Counted from the stretch's first letter, positions 1-5,938 are shown. The stretch: DNA of 11,118 nucleotides from JAVBOF01 sp031550915 (GCA_031550915.1 JAVBOF010000122.1:1-11118); one strand, 5' to 3'. The notes: generated by a model from the sequence alone, not told the origin. Numbers and translations are program-made.

Positions 1-40
1 TATCATGATATGGTTGCAAATTCGAAAATTAAATTGATAT

Positions 41-117
41 CGGGGTGTAGCGCAGCTTGGTAGCGCGTCTGGTTCGGGACTAGAAGTTCGCAGGTTCAAA
101 TCCTGTCACCCCGACCA
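41..117 (+). tRNA. tRNA-Pro, anticodon CGG
   Basis: A complete 77-base cloverleaf can be folded by eye. The acceptor stem is CGGGGTG/CACCCCG, the D arm contains AGCTTGG, the anticodon stem is TCTGG/CTAGA around loop TTCGGGA, and the T arm has loop TTCAAAT. The 3' CCA is encoded. The anticodon CGG (75-77) reads CCG proline codons. No clear promoter fits in the 40 bases upstream, so transcription probably begins before the window, perhaps with other tRNAs. The terminator-like hairpin at 149-178 follows. Confidence 0.97.
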
Positions 118-148
118 TGTTATTCTTAAATAGCAATATAAAACGTGA

Positions 149-178
149 ATATGGCAGCTTGCCATATATTTTATTATT
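149..178 (+). terminator. terminator-like hairpin after tRNA-Pro
   Basis: An 8-bp perfect stem, ATATGGCA/TGCCATAT with a 3-base loop (149-167), is followed by the T-rich run ATTTTATTATT (168-178). It most likely ends the tRNA-Pro transcript. It lies inside the long open frame that begins at a GTG at 145, which is one reason to place the real start of the next gene at 202. The stem is AT-rich, so termination may be partial and feed the downstream gene. Confidence 0.6.
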
Positions 179-201
179 GTGAAGTTTATCCGGAGACGTA
201 T

Positions 202-744
202 ATGAATGTTCCAAACGCGCTGACATGTTTAAGGCTTGTTTTAATAGGAGTGTTTGTAGCCCTTTTTTACACCAATTACTATATCTGGGCAGGCATTGTC
301 TATGTTCTTGCAGCCATAACAGATTTACTAGACGGCTATATTGCCCGCAAATATGATCTTATTACCGATTTTGGTAAGCTTATGGATCCGCTGGCGGACA
401 AGCTTATGCTGATTGCCGCGCTCTGGTGTCTTTATGACGGAGGCTTCATATCCCCTATATTCGTTATAATAGTTGCGATAAAAGAAGTGCTTATAGTTTT
501 GGGCGGAATCTTCCTATATAAAAAGAATGTCGTCGTATACAGCAAGACTTTTGGAAAGATCGCAACTTTCCTTTTTAATGTAGCAGTTGCAGCAACAATA
601 TTAAACTCTATACTGACCGTGAAGTTTATCTATCCGTATAATATCGTTCTTTTATATATTGCGCTATTTTTTGGAATAATAGCGCTTATTCAGTACGCAA
701 AGGCAAATTTGCCGGGGAATGTTGTGAAGAGAAAAGCGGAATAA
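202..744 (+). CDS. pgsA: CDP-alcohol phosphatidyltransferase (PgsA-like)
   Basis: A 180-residue integral membrane enzyme that should move a phosphatidyl group from CDP-diacylglycerol to an alcohol. In PgsA the alcohol is glycerol-3-phosphate, giving phosphatidylglycerol-phosphate for membrane phospholipid synthesis. The family signature D-x2-DG-x2-AR-x8-G-x3-D-x3-D is complete: D41, D44, G45, A48-R49, G58, D62 and D66. The N-terminus NVPNALTCLRL is typical of PgsA, and several hydrophobic helices follow. The frame is open from a GTG at 145, but the ATG at 202 has GGAG about 6 bases upstream, gives the normal family start, and lies beyond the terminator hairpin. Substrate is less sure than family: after GK (about 118-119) I see ATFLF where PgsA proteins usually have a KT..Q pattern, so a cardiolipin-synthase-like or other family member is possible. 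No separate promoter was found. Confidence 0.85.
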   Translation: MNVPNALTCLRLVLIGVFVALFYTNYYIWAGIVYVLAAITDLLDGYIARKYDLITDFGKLMDPLADKLMLIAALWCLYDGGFISPIFVIIVAIKEVLIVLGGIFLYKKNVVVYSKTFGKIATFLFNVAVAATILNSILTVKFIYPYNIVLLYIALFFGIIALIQYAKANLPGNVVKRKAE

Positions 745-748
745 AGTA

Positions 749-777
749 TTGAATTTAACAAAGACTTATATTATAAT
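749..777 (+). promoter_or_regulatory. sigma-A promoter of the valS leader
   Basis: TTGAAT (749-754) and TATAAT (772-777) are separated by exactly 17 bases. A start around 784 would begin the T-box RNA at its first conserved helix. The promoter starts only five bases after the pgsA stop. Confidence 0.85.
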
Positions 778-783
778 GTCTCA

Positions 784-1004
784 AACGCGATGATGAAGAG
801 GAGTACGTTGCTGTGCGCCTAAGAGAGGGTAGGCCGTTGGCTGTGAGCCTATCCGGAAAGCAAGCTGCGGAAGGTCGCTTTGGAGCGGATGGAGCGAAGA
901 GTTCCATACGGCAAAGCCCGTTACGCTTTTGAGATGCATAAATTGCATGAATTAAGGTGGTACCGCGGAGATACTCCGTCCTTTAGCTGGACGGGGATTT
1001 TTTT
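784..1004 (+). promoter_or_regulatory. T-box riboswitch, valine specific (specifier GUC)
   Basis: This leader senses uncharged tRNA and controls valS by transcription antitermination. Stem I is recognisable: GATGA near 789-794, the AGTA motif at 802-805, the AGAGAGGG segment (822-829), a distal helix GGGTAGGC/GCCTATCC (827-834/847-854), and the 3' strand of the specifier loop. Aligning that strand with known T-boxes (CGGAAG then codon then lower helix, then GGAGC) puts the specifier at GTC, 874-876, a valine codon. The core T-box sequence AAGGTGGTACCGCGGAG (954-970) carries the bulge TGGT (958-961), complementary to a tRNA 3' end ACCA. The tRNA-Val(GAC) at 5333-5409 matches on both contacts: anticodon GAC and discriminator A. 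The terminator at 974-1004 is the alternative fold. Direct annotation by recognition; helix borders are approximate. Confidence 0.95.
974..1004 (+). terminator. T-box intrinsic terminator
   Basis: Stem CTCCGTCC/GGACGGGG (974-981/989-996) with loop TTTAGCT, followed by seven T residues (998-1004). Its left arm overlaps the region that pairs with the T-box core in the antiterminator, which is the switch. It would also stop any transcription reading in from pgsA when valine tRNA is charged. Confidence 0.92.
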
Positions 1005-1028
1005 ATTTATTTGCAGGAGATGATTATT

Positions 1029-3665
1029 ATGAACAGGAATATGGAAAAAACATATGATCCGGCTACAGTTGAAACGGATATATACAACGAATGGGAGAAT
1101 AAAGGCTATTTCAGCGCCAAGGTCAATCCGGATAAAAAGCCGTTCACTATAGTCATACCACCGCCCAATATAACGGGGCAGCTTCATATGGGCCATGCAC
1201 TGGATAATACAATGCAGGATATAATCATACGCTACAAACGTATGGCTGGTTTCGAAGCGCTTTGGCTGCCGGGCACAGACCATGCCAGCATAGCTACCGA
1301 AGTCAAATTGGTAGAGCAGCTTGCTGAAGAGGGAAAAGACAAGAACGATATTGGCAGGGAAGCATTTTTAGACCGGGCATGGGATTGGAAAAAAGAATAT
1401 GGCGGCAGGATCGTCAAGCAACTTAGAAAAATGGGTTCCAGCTGTGATTGGCGTCGGGAACGCTTTACGATGGATGAAGGCTGCAATAAAGCCGTTATCG
1501 AAGCGTTTATTGATCTATATAACAAGGGACTAATATATCGCGGCGACAGGATCATCAATTGGTGTATTGACTGCAAGACCGCGCTTTCGGATGCCGAAGT
1601 AGATTATTCAGAACACGATTCAAATCTTTGGCATGTTCATTACAGGCAAAAAGATGGCAGTGACGGTATAGTTGTAGCAACGACCAGACCGGAGACCATC
1701 CTTGGAGATACTGCGGTTGCAGTAAACCCAAAGGATGAGAGATACGCAAATTTGATCGGCAAAACGCTAATTTTACCAATCGTAGGCAGGGAATTGCCGG
1801 TGGTCGCAGATGATTATGTCGACATGGAGTTCGGGACCGGCGCCGTCAAAATAACTCCTGCTCATGATCCAAATGACTTTGAGGTTGCTGTACGGCATGG
1901 GCTTCCGATGATCCGCGTAATGGATGACGCGGGCATCATCAATAAAGAAGGCGGAAAATATTGCGGCATGGAGCGCTATGAATGCAGGAAAAAACTTGTT
2001 GAAGATCTGCAGGCGGGTGGCCATATGGTATCAATAGATGATTATCAGCACAATGTCGGCCATTGTTACAGATGTAATACCGTTGTAGAGCCGATAATAT
2101 CTAAGCAATGGTTCGTTAGCATGAAACCACTGGCAAAACCGGCCATAGATGCTGTTAGAGATGGCAGGATAAAGTTTTTGCCACAGAGATTTGAAAAGAT
2201 ATATTTCAACTGGATGGAAAATATTAGGGATTGGTGCATATCGCGCCAGCTATGGTGGGGGCACCGTATACCCGCGTATTATTGCAGCGGGTGCGGAAAG
2301 ACCGTTGTTGCTAAATCTTTGCCGCAAAGCTGTGATTGCGGATGCAATGAATTCCATCAGGACGAAGACGTTTTGGATACATGGTTCAGCTCGGGGCTTT
2401 GGCCGTTCTCCACTCTTGGGTGGCCCGAAAAAACAGCTGATCTGGATTACTTTTATCCAACGAGCGTTTTAGTGACGGGTTACGATATTATCTTCTTTTG
2501 GGTTGCTAGAATGATAGTATTTGGTCTGGCCGAGATGGATGAAATACCTTTCTCCGAGGTTTGCGTCCATGGGATCGTACGGGATGAACAGGGACGAAAG
2601 ATGTCTAAAAGCCTGGGAAATGGCATAGATCCCCTGGAGATAATAGATAAATACGGCGCTGATGCTCTGAGGTTCAGCCTTATTGTGGGAACGAGCGCAG
2701 GAAACGACATGCGTTTCAAATGGGAAAAGGTTGAGGCTGCCAGAAACTTCGCAAATAAAATATGGAACGCGTCGCGATTTGTTTTGATGAACATTGAGGA
2801 TGGGATGGAATACCGACTGGATATCCGGGACGCTGAGTTAGCGGATAAATGGATGCTTTCCCGACTGACACAGATCAGCGAAGAAGTTGCCCAAAACCTT
2901 GATGAATATGAATTGGGGCTTGGAGCAGGTAAACTCTATGATTTCATTTGGAATGAGTTTTGCGATTGGTATATCGAAGTGTGTAAATCACGCCTCTATG
3001 GAGAGAATGAAGACAAGAAAAAGCAAGCCATGGCATTCTTGTTGCATGCGCTTGAATACATATTAAAGCTGCTGCACCCGTATATGCCGTTTTTAACAGA
3101 GAAGGTTTATTCGTTCCTGCCAAACGCGGAGGAAACGATTATGTGCAGTAATTGGCCCAACAAAAATAAATACAGCTATCCTGTTGAACAACAGAGTATG
3201 GAGCTATTTATGAGTGCGATAAAGGAGATAAGAAACGTACGAGCACAAATGAACGTTCCGCCGTCAAAACGGACATCGCTGAAGATAGTTGCCGAAAGAG
3301 ATATTGCCGAGCGTATTGAAGAAACGAAGCCGTATATACAAAAACTTGGTTTCGCGGATTCGATATCGATTTTGCAGACCGCTGACGGTATATCACAAAA
3401 CGATATTTCGATAGTTGTTCCGGGTATGGAGTTATATATTCCGCTTGAGCAGCTAGTAGATATGGAAAAGGAAATAGAGAGGCTCCGCAGGGAAATTGAA
3501 AACCTGCAAAAGGAGATATTGCGCGGAGAAGGCAAGTTAAACAACGAAGGATTTGTTGCTAAGGCGAGTCCGGATGTTGTTGAAAAGGAACGGCAAAAAC
3601 TGGAGGATAACCGCAATATGTTAAATAAAGTTCAAGATCGGCTTTCAATGATGTCCGCGGAGTAA
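1029..3665 (+). CDS. valS: valyl-tRNA synthetase
   Basis: An 878-residue class I synthetase that activates valine with ATP and charges tRNA-Val in the cytoplasm. The HIGH motif is HMGH (53-56) after PPPNITGQL. The CP1 editing domain shows TTRPETILGD (about 217-226) and TPAHDPNDFE (276-285), which hydrolyses mischarged Thr-tRNA-Val. KMSKS is intact at 524-528. Cysteine pairs C346/C349, C419/C422 and C435-C437-C439 look like zinc knuckles. The anticodon-binding helical domain follows, and residues from about 806 to the end form the Glu/Lys-rich C-terminal coiled coil typical of ValRS. Length is normal for the family. The frame is open from a TTG at 1011, but AGGAG at 1015-1019 sits 9 bases before the ATG at 1029, which decides the start. 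Expression is controlled by the T-box leader. No frameshift or missing key residue. Confidence 0.98.
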   Translation: MNRNMEKTYDPATVETDIYNEWENKGYFSAKVNPDKKPFTIVIPPPNITGQLHMGHALDNTMQDIIIRYKRMAGFEALWLPGTDHASIATEVKLVEQLAEEGKDKNDIGREAFLDRAWDWKKEYGGRIVKQLRKMGSSCDWRRERFTMDEGCNKAVIEAFIDLYNKGLIYRGDRIINWCIDCKTALSDAEVDYSEHDSNLWHVHYRQKDGSDGIVVATTRPETILGDTAVAVNPKDERYANLIGKTLILPIVGRELPVVADDYVDMEFGTGAVKITPAHDPNDFEVAVRHGLPMIRVMDDAGIINKEGGKYCGMERYECRKKLVEDLQAGGHMVSIDDYQHNVGHCYRCNTVVEPIISKQWFVSMKPLAKPAIDAVRDGRIKFLPQRFEKIYFNWMENIRDWCISRQLWWGHRIPAYYCSGCGKTVVAKSLPQSCDCGCNEFHQDEDVLDTWFSSGLWPFSTLGWPEKTADLDYFYPTSVLVTGYDIIFFWVARMIVFGLAEMDEIPFSEVCVHGIVRDEQGRKMSKSLGNGIDPLEIIDKYGADALRFSLIVGTSAGNDMRFKWEKVEAARNFANKIWNASRFVLMNIEDGMEYRLDIRDAELADKWMLSRLTQISEEVAQNLDEYELGLGAGKLYDFIWNEFCDWYIEVCKSRLYGENEDKKKQAMAFLLHALEYILKLLHPYMPFLTEKVYSFLPNAEETIMCSNWPNKNKYSYPVEQQSMELFMSAIKEIRNVRAQMNVPPSKRTSLKIVAERDIAERIEETKPYIQKLGFADSISILQTADGISQNDISIVVPGMELYIPLEQLVDMEKEIERLRREIENLQKEILRGEGKLNNEGFVAKASPDVVEKERQKLEDNRNMLNKVQDRLSMMSAE

Positions 3666-3687
3666 CATCGCAAAATATTTATCATAT

Positions 3688-3722
3688 ATTATCCCGTAAC
3701 TATTGGTTATGGGGTAATTTTT
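3688..3722 (+). terminator. hairpin with T tail between valS and the propeller gene
   Basis: A 13-bp stem (3688-3700/3706-3718, two G-T pairs) with the 5-base loop TATTG is followed by TTTTT (3718-3722). By form it is an intrinsic terminator for valS. Yet the next gene's ATG begins at 3723, and its only candidate ribosome binding site, GGGG (3711-3714), lies in the right arm. It may therefore be a partial terminator, or a structure that hides the ribosome binding site. The sequence alone does not decide between these. Confidence 0.55.
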
Positions 3723-4616
3723 ATGGGAGCTAATATAGCAGTCGCCAATACGGAAGATGATTCCATATCCATTTTTAACGAATATGGATCGCATCTTTTG
3801 AAGCAAATAATACTCGATGTACCCGGACATGGCCCCAAAATCGGCCCCAGAAGAATAATTCATACATATGGACAAAACATATTTTCAGCAAACGCCTATG
3901 ATGCAACTGTCAGCATGATCGATATTGGCATTGGAAAGGAAATTGCGTTCTATTCTGTAGGCGCATACCCGTATGATTTATGCCAGAACGGCGACTATAT
4001 ACTCGTATGCTGCGGGGATTCGGACAATATCTGGCGCTTAGACAGGCGCAACGGTGAGATAATCTGCTTTATAAAGTGCGGCAGGTTCCCGTGTGCAGCA
4101 TGCAATTGCGATGGACGAATCGCCGTTGCCAATATGCTTGATTGCACTATCAGTTTAATGGATGATGAAAAGCTCATGCCCGTATACGGGTTTGATATTC
4201 AAGGGACGCCTATGGGAATAGCTTTTAACGGCGGAAGTTTATATGCAGCGTATTCGCACCCCGATTACTCCAAAGCATATATTTGCAGATACACAATGTA
4301 TGGTGAAAAGCTTACGGTACCAAGGGATGTAGGCGTTATGCCGTTCAAGGTACTGCCAATAATGCTTAAAGGCGACGTGTTTATTGCTGTAAGCAGCGAC
4401 GCTGGGATTTTTATTGAAGATAGGAAGAGTCTTGATACAATCAAGCAGATAAAAATGAGTGGAATGCCGGATGATATCGCTTATGGCCTAGATCATCTTT
4501 TCGTAACTAACCCAATATCGAATGAGTTATTAATATATGATTCCCGTTTTGAGCTGGTAAAAAAGACTATTTGCGGGAAAGAGCCACGGGGAGTTTGCAT
4601 AGTTCCGGATGCTTAA
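3723..4616 (+). CDS. cytoplasmic seven-repeat beta-propeller protein (YncE-like)
   Basis: A 297-residue protein with no signal peptide or membrane segment. I see seven copies of a strand pattern of the type I-x-V-A-N-x-x-x-D-x-I-S-x-x, near residues 5-18, 53-67, 93-106, 133-146, 173-190, 219-232 and 259-272. The period is 40 residues, with two longer steps (46-48). This is the architecture of seven-bladed YncE/surface-antigen-type propellers, although many relatives are exported. It has twelve cysteines, with a cluster at C115, C119, C124, C127 and C129, including a C-x2-C-x-C motif that could bind a metal (inference). The start at ATG 3723 gives a complete first blade; the ribosome binding site is weak (GGGG, 8 bases upstream) and lies within a hairpin. 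It follows valS by 57 bases and converges on the DUF4364 gene with overlapping stops. Function unknown; scaffold or ligand binding is the usual role of such folds. Confidence 0.85.
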   Translation: MGANIAVANTEDDSISIFNEYGSHLLKQIILDVPGHGPKIGPRRIIHTYGQNIFSANAYDATVSMIDIGIGKEIAFYSVGAYPYDLCQNGDYILVCCGDSDNIWRLDRRNGEIICFIKCGRFPCAACNCDGRIAVANMLDCTISLMDDEKLMPVYGFDIQGTPMGIAFNGGSLYAAYSHPDYSKAYICRYTMYGEKLTVPRDVGVMPFKVLPIMLKGDVFIAVSSDAGIFIEDRKSLDTIKQIKMSGMPDDIAYGLDHLFVTNPISNELLIYDSRFELVKKTICGKEPRGVCIVPDA

Positions 4617-5134
4617 AAAAGCCGCCTTATGATTTCTTCGTATATGTCAGGCGCCTTATCGTTCCATTTTTGCTTTATGCTATCAGCCAGATCAAACCCG
4701 GACACGGTCAGGGAAAGGACGAGTAAAGGGGTTTCAAGATCCATGATTCTGCAATCAACCGTATAGGAACCATCTTCATTTCGGTGATAATCGCAAACAT
4801 GGTGCACTTCTCTATTAATCGAATCACGGTTTTTTTGAGCAAATTCTTCTAATGCTGTTATGAAAGGCGCCGGAATACGTGATATAAATAGCTCATGCGT
4901 TTCGACTCCGGCATCGGTCAAAGCATAGCAAAGGGTACCACCAATATCCTTGGTCTCTATCAGCTTATTTGTTTCAAGCTCCAAAAGAAAAGGCTTCAGA
5001 TCAAAAAAATTCATCCAGCCCATATCGCCCATAATACGTATCAATTGCGTTTCTGTGAGCGGAAGGCCAAGAACTCTAAAGGTATGCAATATAAGCAGCT
5101 TTTTTTGTGTATTTGATTTTGGAAGAAACTCCAA
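4613..5134 (-). CDS. DUF4364 family winged-helix protein
   Basis: A 173-residue soluble protein that I recognise as DUF4364-like, a family common in Clostridia and without an established function. Residues about 8-80 look like a winged-helix DNA-binding domain: helices with TETQLIRIMGDMGWMNFFDL, then ELETNKLIET and the wing CYALTDAGVE. The rest, from about 95, is a mixed alpha/beta C-terminal domain. The frame is open from a TTG at 5152, but that codon precedes the Shine-Dalgarno. AGGAGG (5143-5148 on the plus coordinates) is 8 bases from a TTG at 5132-5134, so I choose that start. It has its own sigma-A promoter (5185-5213), divergent from the tRNA-Val promoter. Its stop overlaps the stop of the convergent propeller gene, and no terminator is visible between them. 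A regulatory role is an inference from the winged helix only. Confidence 0.88.
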   Translation of the reverse strand: MEFLPKSNTQKKLLILHTFRVLGLPLTETQLIRIMGDMGWMNFFDLKPFLLELETNKLIETKDIGGTLCYALTDAGVETHELFISRIPAPFITALEEFAQKNRDSINREVHHVCDYHRNEDGSYTVDCRIMDLETPLLVLSLTVSGFDLADSIKQKWNDKAPDIYEEIIRRLF

Positions 5135-5184
5135 CGGAACGACCTCCTGCAAAATAACAATTAATCATATTGAGTCTCAACTAT

Positions 5185-5213
5185 ATTATATTAGATAAAC
5201 TGATTTGCTTCAA
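5185..5213 (-). promoter_or_regulatory. sigma-A promoter of the DUF4364 gene
   Basis: Read on the minus strand: TTGAAG (5208-5213) and TATAAT (5185-5190) with a 17-base spacer. The leader to the TTG start would be about 40-45 bases and carries the AGGAGG site. Confidence 0.8.
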
Positions 5214-5253
5214 CACGTAGGGATTTTTGAATCAAATAAGTAAAATAATTACA

Positions 5254-5282
5254 TTGAAAAGTAATGATAGCGGTAGTATAAT
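5254..5282 (+). promoter_or_regulatory. sigma-A promoter of tRNA-Val (and probably the 6S-like RNA)
   Basis: TTGAAA (5254-5259) and TATAAT (5277-5282) are separated by 17 bases, close to consensus. The stretch before it (5223-5253) is very rich in A and T runs and may act as an UP element, as expected for stable-RNA genes. Transcription should start near 5289, about 44 bases before the tRNA. Confidence 0.88.
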
Positions 5283-5332
5283 CAAAGGAGATTAAGGCAT
5301 GCGTTTGACCAACTCTGCCTTATAATTTACTA

Positions 5333-5409
5333 GGGCGGTTAGCTCAGATGGTTAGAGCGCTACGTTGACATCGTAGAGGTCGTTGGTTCGACTCCAATAT
5401 CGCCCACCA
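5333..5409 (+). tRNA. tRNA-Val, anticodon GAC
   Basis: A 77-base cloverleaf with acceptor stem GGGCGGT/ATCGCCC, D arm with AGATGGTTAG, anticodon stem CTACG/CGTAG around loop TTGACAT, T arm with loop TTCGACT, discriminator A and an encoded CCA. The anticodon GAC is at 5367-5369 and reads GUC/GUU. It fits the specifier GUC and the TGGT bulge of the valS T-box at both contacts, so it can be the effector of that riboswitch. The 6S-like RNA begins four bases after the CCA. Confidence 0.97.
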
Positions 5410-5413
5410 TAAT

Positions 5414-5584
5414 CCCTGGGGTGTTTGCCACACTATTAGTTTTTAACCTACATCATGTTTTCGGGAGTTCGCATCCGTTTTGCAACGGTCATGCCCGCTT
5501 TTTAAGCGGGAAGACTGGAGCGACGGTAGAACACCCACCTGCTTTTGGGCAGGTGTAAAAACATTAGTGAGCGGCACCATGGGG
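5414..5584 (+). ncRNA. ssrS: 6S RNA (probable)
   Basis: A region of about 171 bases without a gene that folds as one long rod. The closing helix pairs CCCTGGGGTG (5414-5423) with CACCATGGGG (5575-5584). It continues as CACTA/TAGTG (5431-5435/5565-5569) and, with one mismatch and one bulge, TTTTTA/TAAAAA (5440-5445/5556-5561). Then comes an open middle whose 3' side carries a hairpin, CACCTGC/GCAGGTG (5536-5555). Beyond it are TGTTTT/AGAACA (5456-5461/5528-5533) and apical hairpins, including CCCGCTT/AAGCGGG (5494-5510). The ends GTGTTTGCC and GAGCGGCACC resemble the conserved ends of 6S RNA (E. coli: ATGTTCGCA and GGCGGCATC). 6S RNA mimics an open promoter and sequesters housekeeping RNA polymerase. 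TTTTTA (5588-5593) follows the 3' end. Ends are estimated. An uncharacterised structured RNA is the alternative. Confidence 0.78.
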
Positions 5585-5595
5585 TAATTTTTATC

Positions 5596-5624
5596 TTTAC
5601 AGCAAAAAGATAATGTGTTAAAAT
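5596..5624 (+). promoter_or_regulatory. probable sigma-A promoter of tRNA-Gln
   Basis: TTTACA (5596-5601) and TAAAAT (5619-5624) with a 17-base spacer, one mismatch each from consensus. A start near 5631 leaves about ten bases before the tRNA. It begins twelve bases after the 6S-like RNA, so tRNA-Gln can be transcribed independently of it. Confidence 0.65.
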
Positions 5625-5641
5625 GTGATTCGCTGGTTTGT

Positions 5642-5715
5642 AGCGGAATAGTGTAACGGTAGCACCTACGACTCTGACTCGTATTGTTAAGGTTCGAATC
5701 CTTATTCCGCTGCCA
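5642..5715 (+). tRNA. tRNA-Gln, anticodon CTG
   Basis: A 74-base cloverleaf: acceptor AGCGGAA/TTCCGCT, D arm GTGT...GCAC, anticodon stem TACGA/TCGTA around loop CTCTGAC, T stem TAAGG/CCTTA with loop TTCGAAT, discriminator G and encoded CCA. The anticodon CTG (5674-5676) reads CAG. The terminator at 5721-5756 follows directly. Confidence 0.96.
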
Positions 5716-5720
5716 TGCAT

Positions 5721-5756
5721 AAAACCCTCTTGGGCGTAAGGCCTAGGAGGGTTTTT
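5721..5756 (+). terminator. strong terminator after tRNA-Gln
   Basis: A fully paired stem of 15 bp (5721-5735/5741-5755), two of the pairs G-T, with the 5-base loop GTAAG, ending in TTTTT (5752-5756). Its right arm contains AGGAGGG (5745-5751), which is also the only Shine-Dalgarno of the small open frame that follows. Confidence 0.92.
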
Positions 5757-5757
5757 G

Positions 5758-5850
5758 GTGTCTGACAAAGATTTGAAGGCAAAGAAACAGGCATATATTA
5801 CAGCTTTGGCAAGCAATGTTAGCGAATACTACAAATCTAACGGTAATTAA
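5758..5850 (+). CDS. possible 30-residue small protein
   Basis: A GTG at 5758 opens a 30-codon frame to TAA (5848-5850). The product would begin MSDKDLKAKKQAY and end SEYYKSNGN: soluble, Lys/Ala-rich, probably helical, with no membrane segment or cysteine. I do not recognise it. In favour: AGGAGGG stands 6 bases upstream, the composition is protein-like, and the frame is closed off by a terminator about 40 bases later. Against: it is very short, its ribosome binding site is the right arm of the tRNA-Gln terminator, and no promoter of its own is visible. It could be translated only from read-through RNA. Alternatives are a chance frame or the remnant of a longer gene. Confidence 0.3.
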   Translation: MSDKDLKAKKQAYITALASNVSEYYKSNGN

Positions 5851-5886
5851 AATGATAACTATAATAAAATATCCTTTGATGTATAG

Positions 5887-5921
5887 AAAACCCCCGGCAA
5901 ACTAGCCGGGGGACATTTTTT
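5887..5921. terminator. bidirectional terminator
   Basis: Perfect GC-rich stem CCCCCGGC/GCCGGGGG (5891-5898/5905-5912) with loop AAACTA. TTTTTT follows on the plus side (5916-5921), and AAAA precedes it (5887-5890), giving TTTT on the minus strand. It therefore ends the minus-strand gene at 5939 and also anything coming from the tRNA-Gln side. Confidence 0.92.
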
Positions 5922-5938
5922 GCTATTTTCTGCAATGA

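Noticed and set aside
145..201. GTG at 145 as the start of the PgsA-like protein (19 extra residues)
   Set aside because: It has no ribosome binding site, contains the tRNA-Pro terminator hairpin, and adds a non-family N-terminus; ATG 202 has GGAG and fits the family.
3683..3690. CATATATT, identical to the proposed spoIIIA -10, as a sigma-E promoter for the propeller gene
   Set aside because: No ATA-type -35 at the right distance; a single AT-rich octamer is expected by chance.
5299..5325. Eight-codon frame (ATG 5299, MRLTNSAL) with AAAGGAG upstream, as a leader peptide before tRNA-Val
   Set aside because: The promoter at 5254-5282 would start transcription near 5289, so the Shine-Dalgarno (5284-5290) would be largely outside the RNA. 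It is too short to support.
5365..5393. Perfect TTGACA inside tRNA-Val (5365-5370) as a -35 for the 6S-like RNA
   Set aside because: It is the anticodon loop, and 17 bases later there is only TCGACT, not a -10. A weaker option (CATAAT, 5408-5413) would start inside the closing helix.
5502..5816. Minus-strand open frame of 104 codons across the 6S-like RNA and tRNA-Gln
   Set aside because: It runs antisense through a tRNA and a terminator and gives no protein-like sequence.
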